This document shows, piece by piece, positions 23,364 through 31,591 of a stretch of 41,071 nt of DNA. This DNA comes from Gemmataceae bacterium (lineage in GTDB: Bacteria > Planctomycetota > Planctomycetia > Gemmatales > Gemmataceae). The stretch is taken from the NCBI GenBank assembly GCA_009691845.1, contig SIAJ01000048.1:1-41071 (forward strand), in the 5' to 3' direction. A model generated the notes under the pieces. That model saw nothing but the letters and a program-made list of their open reading frames with translations. It was not told where the DNA came from and ran no database searches. The position numbers and the translations under genes are program-made. Every line of letters begins with the position of its first letter. Position 1 is the stretch's first letter.

Positions 23364-24416
23364 ATGAAGCGAACCGCCGCTGCCCTCATGTTTCTCGCCG
23401 GTCTCGGCGGGTGCATGACCCCCGACAAAAAGTCGGAAAACCCTGTCGCCAGCCGAGGTATCAAGCCCGCTAGTGGGCCTGCCCAGGCGACGGGCTACGT
23501 CGGCCCGAATGGCGAGCCGATCACCAGGGCTTCCGCAATCCGAGGCCAAGAGCCCGGCATCATGCGGGCCGATGGTCGAAATATTTCCAAGGGAGGCATC
23601 GTCGCCGTCGGTGGCGAAGAGTTTGCCGACCCGGTCGGCCGCACCGCTCGCGGTGGCTGGGTTCCGACCGGCACCGATGGCGTTCCAGGCTTCACGCCTG
23701 GGCGTGGCATCCTGCCCGTCCCTGCAATGGGGCCCTACGGTGCCGTCGCCGCCATCGGCGCAATGCCTCCTCATGGTCTGGCCGCTCCGATCAACGCACG
23801 CACCTCGGTTCGCTTCAGCGATCCGCTGGACATGCGAATTAGCTGGTTCGGACTGGACGGCAAGAGCGACACGGTGCTCACCACCCCGGCCAAATACAAC
23901 TTCGCCCAGGGCGGCATTTATCGCCTGAAGCTGTCGAGTATCGGCAAGGGTGCAACGGACTTGTACCCGACACTCGAAATCGCCCCGGCCACGATGAAGA
24001 CCGCGACGTTCTTGGCTCACAGCTCGGTCCCGATTTCGTTCACGGACGAAGATTTCGAGCAAGTGACCTCGGGCAACTTCCTGGTCAAGGTGATCTATCT
24101 GCCCGATCCTCAGTTCCAGGACATTGCGATCGTTGCTGGCCCGGCTGAAGTCATCTCGACTCGGCTGGAGCCGGGTGTTGATCCGGTTGCGGAGGCTCGT
24201 AAACGCGGTGAAATCTTGGCGATCATCCGCCTCGGCAACATCGATCTCGAAGCCAAGGGTACGCCGGCTCTCGACGCCCCGAACCCGTTCGCCATGCCGC
24301 CGCGAATGCTGCCGGCTCCGATTCCGACCGGCCCAGGCGGGTCGGGCGGTCTCTCGGAATTCGGCCCGGTTCCGGAAGGATCCGGTCCGCGTCCAGTGCC
24401 GACAAAGTTACCGTAG
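23364..24416 (+). CDS. Lipoprotein, paralogue of the next gene, unknown function
   Basis: A 350-residue protein. The N-terminus MKRTAAALMFLAGLGGC has a lipobox (LGGC, acylated C17). A Gly/Pro-rich region follows, then a beta-rich domain about 145-290 with YRLKLSSIGKGATDLYPTLEI, VPISFTDEDFEQVTSGNF, VIYLPDP and EARKRGEILAIIRLG. The same line of motifs recurs in the protein at 24607, so the two are paralogues. A low-complexity Pro/Gly C-terminus ends it. GGAG lies about 9 bases before the ATG. No enzyme motif is visible; an envelope or surface structural role is a guess. A GTAG-type repeat follows. Confidence 0.85.
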   Translation: MKRTAAALMFLAGLGGCMTPDKKSENPVASRGIKPASGPAQATGYVGPNGEPITRASAIRGQEPGIMRADGRNISKGGIVAVGGEEFADPVGRTARGGWVPTGTDGVPGFTPGRGILPVPAMGPYGAVAAIGAMPPHGLAAPINARTSVRFSDPLDMRISWFGLDGKSDTVLTTPAKYNFAQGGIYRLKLSSIGKGATDLYPTLEIAPATMKTATFLAHSSVPISFTDEDFEQVTSGNFLVKVIYLPDPQFQDIAIVAGPAEVISTRLEPGVDPVAEARKRGEILAIIRLGNIDLEAKGTPALDAPNPFAMPPRMLPAPIPTGPGGSGGLSEFGPVPEGSGPRPVPTKLP

Positions 24417-24428
24417 TCGTGATTCAAA

Positions 24429-24480
24429 GTAGCTCGCACACTCGGTGTGTGGGGGTCGGCACACAGAGTGTGCCGACTAC
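24429..24480. repeat. GTAG-type repeat, copy 5
   Basis: Starts AAAGTAG and ends CTAC. The second hairpin is perfect (TCGGCACAC-AGA-GTGTGCCGA); the first is degraded (CTCGCACACTCGGTGTGTGGG). It lies 12 bases after the stop of the lipoprotein gene. Confidence 0.8.
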
Positions 24481-24498
24481 TATGACGCGGAATTCGCA

Positions 24499-24578
24499 AG
24501 GGTTTAGGATCTAGAGTCTCGGGTTAAGCAGAAACATGGATGTGACTGCCTAACTCGGGACCCTAAATCCTAAGCCCT
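24499..24578. repeat. Long imperfect inverted repeat of GGGTTTAGGAT type
   Basis: Two 33-base arms (24499-24531 and 24546-24578) match at 27 of 33 positions when one is reverse-complemented; three of the six differences would be G-U pairs in RNA. The loop is 14 bases. The arms contain TTTAGGAT and CCTAAATCC. It differs in sequence from the GTAG family and sits just upstream of the gene at 24607, whose ribosome site GGGGGAAGG starts about 15 bases downstream. Confidence 0.8.
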
Positions 24579-24606
24579 CTTTCGGTGAACAGAGGGGGAA
24601 GGTCAG

Positions 24607-26070
24607 ATGAACATCGGCATCTTAGCGTTGGCCATGAGTGTGAGTCAGCCGACGGCCTACCCGCCGGGAATCGCTGGCCCGCCGATCATGCCCGCATCTC
24701 CATTTCTGTTCGTCAAAGTCACGGGCGAAAAGGGCGATCAGGCCGAGGCCCCCAAGGTCACGTGGCATCCGCTTTCCTCGGAATCGACTACCACGAACAG
24801 CACGGTCGGGCTGCGTCCCGGCTACCTGTATCGCTTTGCGTTCTCCGATTTTCCTGATGCCAAGGGAACCGTTCTTTATCCCTCGATCGAAATCCGCGGC
24901 ACGTTGATTCCACGGCCAGGCATTCCGGACGTTGCAAAACATCCGGTGCCGATCGCCATCACGGAACGCGACATCGACCAGATTCTCAATGGTCGATTCA
25001 TCACCAAAATCTACTACCTCGAAGATCCCGAGTCGGCCATTCCCATCGAAGGCAAGGCCGGCGAGGCACTCGAAAACTCCGCGAACAGCGAAGAAGACGC
25101 GATTACCGAAGCCCGGCTGCGAGGCCGGCCGATGCTCATTCTGAGAATCGGCGAACGCCCGTCCACGAAGGAAGAACTGGCTCGTGAAAACGTCCCCGGC
25201 ACGATTCTCTTTCCGGGTGCCAAGCAAATGCCCATGCCTGCCGCGCCGCCAATCTTCCCATTCGGCGCGGTCATGCTGTATGACCCGTTGCTCGGACCCA
25301 AGGCCGCCGCAGAAGAATGCTTGAACGATGGTGGCGACATCGGTGCTCGTCTCGGTGAAGGTCCCAATCGAACGATCAGCGGGCTCGATCCAACCGACAC
25401 GGCCATGATGTACACGACCCGCAAGGGCACGCGCGTCGTCGCGTCGAACCGGGTTGGAATTTGTGTGCCGAGATTCGTGGCCGCCCGCGTGGGATCGGGA
25501 CCAACCGGGCACCACTCGATTCATGGGCCGGAAGCGAAGCACACGCTTCAGCCCGTCTCGGCACTGGACGTTCGCATGTTGCCCGGCAATATTCGCGGCA
25601 CCGAACGACTGGTCGGCCTCATCGGTTCGAAACGCATCAACATGATGCAGAGCCAGGAAGGCCCGGCCTCGTTGATTCAGTGGTCCGGTCGACCGGCCGG
25701 CCTGGCGAGCATCAAGGGCGTGTCCTCGATTGCGATGGCACGTGGCCCGGAAGAGATCACGGCCTACAAGGGCCACGTGTTACTCTTGGAGAAGAGCATC
25801 AATCCGAAACATGCCGAGAAGATCGGCGACGTGGTGACGATCACGCTCAAGTTCTCGAACCCGACCACGGAAGAGATGAGCGACATCTTCATTGCGGACA
25901 GTTTGACTGGCCGGCTGGAGTATGTCGAGGGCTCAACGAAGTCCACGTACCCGACGACGTTCACGGCCACCGCCAACAAGGCTGGTTCCGTCGTGCTGCG
26001 TTGGTCGGTGGACGGCACCCTGAAGCCCGGCGAAAGCGGCACGATCACCTTCCAGGTTAAAATTCGCTAG
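24607..26070 (+). CDS. Exported protein with paralogous domain plus DUF11-type domain
   Basis: A 487-residue protein, paralogue of the preceding lipoprotein. A short hydrophobic N-terminus (MNIGILALAMSVSQPTA) may be a signal sequence but is weak. The shared domain (about 30-190) has YRFAFSDFPDAKGTVLYPSIEI, HPVPIAITERDIDQILNGRF, KIYYLEDP and EARLRGRPMLILRIG. The C-terminal 100 residues (LLLEKSINPKHAEKIGDVV.. to the end) form a DUF11/conserved-repeat beta-sandwich: D-x-VTITLKFSNPTTEEMS, RLEYVEGS and KPGESGTITFQV. Such domains occur in large surface proteins. GGGGGAAGG precedes the ATG. Role unknown. Confidence 0.85.
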   Translation: MNIGILALAMSVSQPTAYPPGIAGPPIMPASPFLFVKVTGEKGDQAEAPKVTWHPLSSESTTTNSTVGLRPGYLYRFAFSDFPDAKGTVLYPSIEIRGTLIPRPGIPDVAKHPVPIAITERDIDQILNGRFITKIYYLEDPESAIPIEGKAGEALENSANSEEDAITEARLRGRPMLILRIGERPSTKEELARENVPGTILFPGAKQMPMPAAPPIFPFGAVMLYDPLLGPKAAAEECLNDGGDIGARLGEGPNRTISGLDPTDTAMMYTTRKGTRVVASNRVGICVPRFVAARVGSGPTGHHSIHGPEAKHTLQPVSALDVRMLPGNIRGTERLVGLIGSKRINMMQSQEGPASLIQWSGRPAGLASIKGVSSIAMARGPEEITAYKGHVLLLEKSINPKHAEKIGDVVTITLKFSNPTTEEMSDIFIADSLTGRLEYVEGSTKSTYPTTFTATANKAGSVVLRWSVDGTLKPGESGTITFQVKIR

Positions 26071-26078
26071 ACGGACAC

Positions 26079-26113
26079 ATAGTAGTCGGCAGACTCTGAA
26101 CGCCGACTACTAT
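26079..26113. repeat. GTAG-type repeat, copy 6 (short, 12-bp stem)
   Basis: Perfect stem ATAGTAGTCGGC / GCCGACTACTAT with an 11-base loop. It lies 8 bases after the stop of the gene at 24607 and ends 64 bases before the next ATG. The palindromic GCACAC core is lost in this copy. Confidence 0.8.
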
Positions 26114-26177
26114 GATGCCGGCATTCGCGTATCATTCACTTCAGCGTCCAATCCCAGTTTCGCATCAAGGATCACTC

Positions 26178-27401
26178 ATGCGTTCCCTACCTCTCCTGGC
26201 TGCGCTGCTGCTGGCAGCGCCGGCCATTGCCGAGCCGAAAATCACCTGGAAAAAGACCGTCTTGGACGACAAGTTCCGCTCGGAAGGCGTGGCCATCGCC
26301 GACGTCAACAAGGACGGCAAGATCGACGTGCTCAACGGCGAGTACTGGTACGAGGCACCGGACTGGAAGAAGCACGAGCTGCAAGCGCCGAAAGATCACG
26401 GCACGGGCGAACGAGGCTACAGCCGATCGTTCGCGTGCTGGAGCGACGACTTTAACGGGGATGGTTTCCCCGATCTGATCGTCATCGATTTTCCCGGTGC
26501 TCCGTGTTACTGGATGGAGAACCCCAAGGGGGGCAAAGGCCATTGGACCAAGCACACAATTTGGCATAGTGCCTGCAATGAGACGCCGACGTACGTCGAT
26601 CTTTTCGGCACCGGCAAGCGAGTTCTGCTAATGGGCTGGCAGCCTAAAGGTAAGGAAACCGAAGGGACGATGGCTTACTTCACGCCTGGCGAGGATCCCA
26701 AAGCACTTTGGCAAATGCACGCCATCAGTGAATCCAGCGTGCCGCCTGAGATCAAAGAGGGCAAACCGGTTGCTAACACGGGCAAGGAAATTCCTGGCAC
26801 CCGAAAATTCAGTCACGGTCTCGGTATCGGCGACCTGAGTGGCGATGGCAAGATGGACGTCATCTGCACGGGTGGCTGGTGGGAACAACCCAGCAAAATC
26901 GAAGGCAAGCCTTGGACTTTTCATCCCGCGAATCTTGGCCCCGAAGCTGCCGACATGTACGTTCTCGATATGGATGGCGACGGAAAGCCCGACGTGCTCT
27001 CTTCGAGCGCACACAAGTACGGGATTTGGTGGCATCAGCAACGCTCAGGCAAGGATCACCCGACATTCGTACGGAATGATCTCTTCAAGGAACTCGTATC
27101 CGAAACCCATGCCATGCACTTCCAGGACATCGATGGCGATGGCCAGAAGGATCTAATCACCGGTAAGCGATTCTGGTCGCATGGCCGGGGCGAACCCGGT
27201 GCCGACAAAGCCGCCATGATTTACTGGCTTAAGGCCAGCAAATCGAAGGACGGGCTCGTCACGTTCACGCCCGTTGAAATCGACAACGATTCCGGCATTG
27301 GCACGCAGTTCGAGGTCGCGGACATCAACGGCGACAAGCTGCTCGACGTAATCGTGTCCAACAAGAAGGGCGTTTGCGTCATTATTCAGGAACGCAAGTA
27401 A
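26178..27401 (+). CDS. Secreted FG-GAP/VCBS repeat protein
   Basis: A 407-residue exported protein with signal peptide MRSLPLLAALLLAAPAIA. It is a beta-propeller of FG-GAP/VCBS repeats, each with a calcium-loop motif of the form DxNxDGxxD: DVNKDGKID, DFNGDGFPD, DLSGDGKMD, DMDGDGKPD, DIDGDGQKD and DINGDKLLD. No catalytic motif is visible; family members bind calcium and act as lectin-like or structural secreted proteins. ATG 26178 has AAGGAT 6 bases upstream. A GTTTAGCG-type hairpin follows the stop. Confidence 0.9.
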   Translation: MRSLPLLAALLLAAPAIAEPKITWKKTVLDDKFRSEGVAIADVNKDGKIDVLNGEYWYEAPDWKKHELQAPKDHGTGERGYSRSFACWSDDFNGDGFPDLIVIDFPGAPCYWMENPKGGKGHWTKHTIWHSACNETPTYVDLFGTGKRVLLMGWQPKGKETEGTMAYFTPGEDPKALWQMHAISESSVPPEIKEGKPVANTGKEIPGTRKFSHGLGIGDLSGDGKMDVICTGGWWEQPSKIEGKPWTFHPANLGPEAADMYVLDMDGDGKPDVLSSSAHKYGIWWHQQRSGKDHPTFVRNDLFKELVSETHAMHFQDIDGDGQKDLITGKRFWSHGRGEPGADKAAMIYWLKASKSKDGLVTFTPVEIDNDSGIGTQFEVADINGDKLLDVIVSNKKGVCVIIQERK

Positions 27402-27411
27402 TCCCCTTCCC

Positions 27412-27440
27412 GTTTAGCGGGCGACCCAACGGGTCGCCCG
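27412..27440. repeat. GTTTAGCG-type hairpin repeat, copy B
   Basis: GTTTAGCG followed by a perfect 10-bp stem CGGGCGACCC / GGGTCGCCCG and loop AAC. Same layout as the copy at 9147 but with other stem bases. It begins 10 bases after the stop at 27401 and ends 20 bases before the next ATG. Confidence 0.75.
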
Positions 27441-27460
27441 AATTCTGTCGGAGCCTTGCC

Positions 27461-28747
27461 ATGTCTCCCCGATTTCTCGTAGCAGCGATTTTCATTGCCT
27501 CGTGCGTCGGCGCATCTCCAGCCCAAGACCTGCCCTCGATCGACAAGCTCGTCGAACAACTCGGCAGCAAGTCGTTCCCCGAACGGGAACGGGCGTCGAA
27601 AGCTCTTCGCGAGCGTGGCCCGGCAGTCCTGACCGCATTACGAAAAGCGCTTGAAAGCAAGGACGAAGAAGTCCGCAAGCGAGCCGAGGTTTTGATTCCG
27701 CCGCTGGAAATCGACGAAGCCTTGTTGCCCAAACGCGTCTCGATCAAGCTGGACGATCAACCTCTCAGCGAGGCGATCAAGCAACTCGAAAAGCAAACCG
27801 GCTACCGGTACGCCTGGCTTCCGCTCGTACCTGGGACTCCCACCAAGTGGACTCTCGATCTCAAGGATGTTTCCTTCTGGGAGGCCATCGATCGGCTCGG
27901 TACGGAGAAGGACCGGATCGTCTGTATTGGTAATGGCCGAACGAACATGGACCGAGACAAACGTTCATCGCCACACTTCAATATCCGTGGCCCGTTTCGA
28001 CTGGATGCCGGATGGCTGCACGAAGATCGGGACATTGACTTCACTCGCGATGGCAAGGCCGGATTCCGAGATAGTCGGCTAACACTCTCGGTAGCTGTAA
28101 TGGTCGAGCCACGGATTACTTTCACCAAGATCGATCCCGCCAAAATCGACGAGGCCATCGACTCGGACGGAAAGTCTCTGCTGGAGCCCAGCGATGTGAA
28201 ACCAGCCCCGACCCCGAGTACGACTTCTTCGGTCGCTTCATCCGGTCGCGGGACATTCCGCAGCGAATCACTCTTATTCTCGGACGTTCGACTGAAGCGA
28301 GCCAGCGAATCGGCCAAGACGATCAAGCTGTTGCGTGGCACGATTCCCATCAAGGCCATCGTGATCCGCAAGCCCGTGGCCGTCACAATCAAGGTACTGG
28401 ATTCGGCAGGCACAACCTTCCGGGCTGGAACCGAGACGATCAAGATCACTCGCGTCATCACTCAAGGGGGTGCCAACTTCCAGGTGGAACTTCTGGTTCC
28501 ATACGAGCAAGGCAACGGCCCTCGCGAGTGGCACGAACGCTTCCACGTCGAGGACGATGCCGGCAACAAGTTTCAGATGAACGGACGCGGCACATCGTCC
28601 AATGGCCGCGAATATCACATTAGCATGTACTTCGCACCTCTGTTCAACAAGAAGGATGTCGGCCCACCAACCAAGCTGATCTTCGAGGACTGGATCGTCC
28701 ACGACTATGCGATCCCGTTCGAGTTCAAGGACTTGCCGTTGCCGTAA
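27461..28747 (+). CDS. Exported HEAT-repeat and STN-like protein
   Basis: A 428-residue protein with signal peptide MSPRFLVAAIFIASCVGASPAQ. A HEAT-like repeat follows (about 28-85: LVEQLGSKSFPERERASKALRERGPAVLTALRKALESKDEEVRKRAE), then an STN/secretin-N-like stretch VSIKLDDQPLSEAIKQLEKQTGY (about 92-120) and a beta-rich C-terminal half with no family I recognise. HEAT plus STN-like combinations occur in planctomycete exported proteins. GGAG lies 8 bases before the ATG. It shares strand with the cupin gene, 28 bases apart. Confidence 0.82.
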   Translation: MSPRFLVAAIFIASCVGASPAQDLPSIDKLVEQLGSKSFPERERASKALRERGPAVLTALRKALESKDEEVRKRAEVLIPPLEIDEALLPKRVSIKLDDQPLSEAIKQLEKQTGYRYAWLPLVPGTPTKWTLDLKDVSFWEAIDRLGTEKDRIVCIGNGRTNMDRDKRSSPHFNIRGPFRLDAGWLHEDRDIDFTRDGKAGFRDSRLTLSVAVMVEPRITFTKIDPAKIDEAIDSDGKSLLEPSDVKPAPTPSTTSSVASSGRGTFRSESLLFSDVRLKRASESAKTIKLLRGTIPIKAIVIRKPVAVTIKVLDSAGTTFRAGTETIKITRVITQGGANFQVELLVPYEQGNGPREWHERFHVEDDAGNKFQMNGRGTSSNGREYHISMYFAPLFNKKDVGPPTKLIFEDWIVHDYAIPFEFKDLPLP

Positions 28748-28775
28748 TCCAAATTTATCTGCATCAATCGCGACC

Positions 28776-29150
28776 ATGACCAATCCATCGCTACTCGCCA
28801 TCGACACGAGCGCTCTGCCTTGGGAAGAGCGCTTCAACGAAAAGCTGGGCCGGGCGCTCTACCGCAAGAACCTGGTGACCGATCCGGATACCGGCATGGA
28901 AGTCCGTCTCGTCCGCTATCCAGCCGGAGTCATCAACGTCAGCCATACGCACCCATGTGCCCATGGCATGTACGTGCTCGAAGGGACGCTCGTTACCCAC
29001 GCCGGGCGATACGGACCGGGCTGCTTCGTGTGGTTTCCTGAGGGCATGGTCATGGAGCACGGTGCCTCGGCCGAGGCTGATGTCACCGTGTTGTTCATCA
29101 CGAATAAGCCGTTTGAGATTCATTACGTCGAAGACACCCTGCCGCCCTGA
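28776..29150 (+). CDS. Small cupin-domain protein
   Basis: A 124-residue single-domain cupin. The metal-site motif is HTHPCAHGMYVLEGTL (about 58-73) and the second cupin stretch is GCFVWFPEGMVMEHGASAEADVTVLFI. It resembles the ChrR/anti-sigma-type or DUF4437-type small cupins; the reaction is not known. No signal peptide, so it is probably cytoplasmic. The ATG at 28776 gives a normal N-terminus but has a weak ribosome site. A 9-bp hairpin follows the stop. Confidence 0.85.
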   Translation: MTNPSLLAIDTSALPWEERFNEKLGRALYRKNLVTDPDTGMEVRLVRYPAGVINVSHTHPCAHGMYVLEGTLVTHAGRYGPGCFVWFPEGMVMEHGASAEADVTVLFITNKPFEIHYVEDTLPP

Positions 29151-29155
29151 TTCTG

Positions 29156-29190
29156 GCAGCGGAGGCCAAGGGAAAGCAAGGCTCCGCTGC
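29156..29190 (+). terminator. Hairpin after the cupin gene (possible terminator)
   Basis: Perfect 9-bp stem GCAGCGGAG / CTCCGCTGC with a 17-base loop, starting 6 bases after the cupin stop. There is no U-run, so factor-independent termination is uncertain. From memory similar GC-rich elements recur in planctomycete genomes. Confidence 0.45.
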
Positions 29191-29384
29191 GCGAACCCGC
29201 CGGCGTATTCTCGTGGAATTACGCGATGCTGCATCGCTGCGATTCGGACTCCTTCGCTCCACCTACCCCTTTCTTTCTCGCACTACCTCAACCACCCCAA
29301 TCGGCGTTGCGGGGCTTTGACATCTGACATACACTTCCTTAACGCACGTTCATGCCCGAATACCTTGCCGAGTGAGGAAGTACT

Positions 29385-31532
29385 GTGTCTACAGGCCAAG
29401 CGACAACTGCTCAAGGGGAAGGGGACGGCCCGCGGCGACTCCGCCGGCAGGTTGAACATGCCATCGAACAACTCGGGGCTCTTTCCGGCTCTGCGCTCAC
29501 GCCTGGCGAGTTCTACCAGGAACTTCTTCGCAAGGGCTTGGGAGGCATCGACGCTCCCGCAGGGGCCGTCTGGATCAAGTCACCTCAGGGCTTCCTACAG
29601 CAGCAGTGCCAGCAAAACATCGCTCAGATCGGCCTCGACGATCGGCCCGATGGACGCAACGCCCACAACCAATTGCTGCGGTTTGCGTTCGAGAAGGGCA
29701 AGCCCGGCATCCTCGGGCCACGGCAACGAGCCGAAGGCGAACATGCCGCCGGCAACCCCACGGATTATTCACTCGCACTCGCGCCGATCATTGACGAAGA
29801 CAATCAGACACTTGGTATCGTCGAGATCTTTCAGAAGCCGAACTGGAACCCCCAGGATCTGGTGACCTACACGATCCAGGTGGCCGGGTATGCCTCGAAC
29901 TACCTGCGGAACACCAGCAACCGCAAGGTGGCCGGGCAGGAACAAATCTGGACGCAGATCGAGGTCTTCAGCCGGCAGGTTCATAGTTCGCTGAATCCGA
30001 CCGAAGTCGCCTACGTGGTCGCCAACGAAGGCCGCCGACTAATCGGCTGCGACCGCATCACCGTCGGCATTCGGCACGGCCGCAAGGTCACGATCGAAGC
30101 GGTCAGCGGTGCGGACGTTGTCGAAAAAGCGAGTTCACACATCCGCAGAATGAGAACCCTGTTCGACACGGTCATCGAATGGGGCGAGAAGCTGGTCTAT
30201 CGCGGTGCCCGCGATGAGACATTGCCACCAAAGGTGCTGAATGCTCTCGACGAATACCTAGCAGAGCAGAACCCGAAGTTGCTCGTGTTGATCCCGGTTC
30301 GGGACGAACGCGAGAAGCCGAAGGAAGGTTCGAAGGAAGCACTCAAGCCCGTCCGTTCCGCGGTACTGATGGAATTGTTCGATCCGCCCGAATTGACCGG
30401 CCCTCTCGAGCAGAAACTGGACGTGATTGCTGCCCACTCCGCGACTGCGCTGTACAACGCGGCCGAGATGAAGCGGGTCCCACTCAAGCCGCTCTGGTGG
30501 CCAATCATGCGCGTCCAACAGGGCCTAGGCGGCAAAGCGCGATTCTGGACGTCCTTCACGATCGGAACTCTTCTCGCACTGACACTCGCGCTCATCCTGA
30601 TCCCGTATCCGCTCAAGCTCGATGCGAACGGCAAGCTGGCTCCGCTCGATCGCTTTCACGTCTACCCGCCGCAAGATGGCCAGGTAATGAGGTTCGAGGT
30701 CAACCCGAATCAAGACCTGGCACCCGGCGCCCCCGTTGCAGTTCTGTTTCGCTCCGAATGGGCCAAGGAAATTACCAACCTGAAGAAGGACCGGTCCGGC
30801 CTGGATGACGCCATCAAGGCTCTCACGCGGAATATCGAAGGACTGCCACCGGAGGTTCGCGAGCAACGGAAGCAGGAACTGGGCAAAGCGCGAGTCGATC
30901 GCGAGAAAGTTTTGGGTCAACTCCAAATCTACGAGAGCACGTTCAAGTGCGATCTCTCCAATCCTGGATATTACACGGTCACGGCTCCGAACGTGCGGCC
31001 GTCGCAATCGGCCGTGCCGACCTGGCGGGTGCTCACGCAGGATTTCCGTGAACAACTGACGAATCGTGCCGTGACTCCCCGCGATCCGCTTGTTCGCGTC
31101 GGCAACGTGACCGGCGGCTGGGAAGTCGTGCTCAAGATTCCACAGAAGCACGTCGGCAAGATGCACAAGGCCTTCGCCGAAGCTGCCGAGGAGGACGACA
31201 AAGGGCCCGGCGGAAAGTTCCTCTGGGTCGATGCACTGGTGACGAGCGCCCCCACGCCAGGCTATCAGGGACGAGGCAAACTGTACCTCAAGAACGTGAC
31301 GGCTCTTGCGGAGCCGAATCGAGACGACCAGAACGAATCCGAACCGGTCGTGATCGCGTACGTCCGAATCAACACGGATGACATTCCCAAGAATTTCCAC
31401 CTCAATCCGGATCTGCTCGTGACCGACGTGGAAGTCCGCGCCCGCATCCGCGGCGGCGATCACTCGATGGGTTACTCCCTCTTCTACGGTGTGTGGGAGT
31501 TCCTGTACGAGAAGGTGATTTTCTTCTTCTAA
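29385..31532 (+). CDS. Membrane protein with two GAF domains and HlyD-like domain
   Basis: A 715-residue protein. The first about 380 residues are cytoplasmic and hold two GAF-like domains (about 35-165 and 190-380; PTDYSLALAPIIDEDNQTLGIVEI and CDRITVGIRHGRKVTIEAVSGA). One membrane segment follows (about 387-410, FWTSFTIGTLLALTLALILI), then a HlyD/membrane-fusion type part with P.DGQVMRFEV..DLAPGAPVAVL, a coiled-coil of about 60 residues, and a beta-barrel end. GTG 29385 is the start because GAGGAAG lies 5 bases upstream. The GAF part could sense a ligand in the cytoplasm and drive the periplasmic part. The next gene is a lipoprotein with the same kind of HlyD part. No pump gene is adjacent. 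Confidence 0.85.
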   Translation: MSTGQATTAQGEGDGPRRLRRQVEHAIEQLGALSGSALTPGEFYQELLRKGLGGIDAPAGAVWIKSPQGFLQQQCQQNIAQIGLDDRPDGRNAHNQLLRFAFEKGKPGILGPRQRAEGEHAAGNPTDYSLALAPIIDEDNQTLGIVEIFQKPNWNPQDLVTYTIQVAGYASNYLRNTSNRKVAGQEQIWTQIEVFSRQVHSSLNPTEVAYVVANEGRRLIGCDRITVGIRHGRKVTIEAVSGADVVEKASSHIRRMRTLFDTVIEWGEKLVYRGARDETLPPKVLNALDEYLAEQNPKLLVLIPVRDEREKPKEGSKEALKPVRSAVLMELFDPPELTGPLEQKLDVIAAHSATALYNAAEMKRVPLKPLWWPIMRVQQGLGGKARFWTSFTIGTLLALTLALILIPYPLKLDANGKLAPLDRFHVYPPQDGQVMRFEVNPNQDLAPGAPVAVLFRSEWAKEITNLKKDRSGLDDAIKALTRNIEGLPPEVREQRKQELGKARVDREKVLGQLQIYESTFKCDLSNPGYYTVTAPNVRPSQSAVPTWRVLTQDFREQLTNRAVTPRDPLVRVGNVTGGWEVVLKIPQKHVGKMHKAFAEAAEEDDKGPGGKFLWVDALVTSAPTPGYQGRGKLYLKNVTALAEPNRDDQNESEPVVIAYVRINTDDIPKNFHLNPDLLVTDVEVRARIRGGDHSMGYSLFYGVWEFLYEKVIFFF

Positions 31533-31540
31533 CGTTCTCT

Positions 31541-31565
31541 CCCCCTCTCCGTTTCGGGGAGGGGG
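31541..31565 (+). terminator. GC-rich hairpin between GAF-HlyD and HlyD-WD40 genes
   Basis: Stem CCCCCTCTCC / GGGGAGGGGG (one G-U pair) with a 5-base loop, 8 bases after the stop. A second small hairpin (CGAATC-CC-GATTCG, 31569-31582) follows just before the next ATG. They may be attenuators or RNA stabilisers. No U-run. Confidence 0.45.
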
Positions 31566-31591
31566 CGTCGAATCCCGATTCGAGGTTTCCC

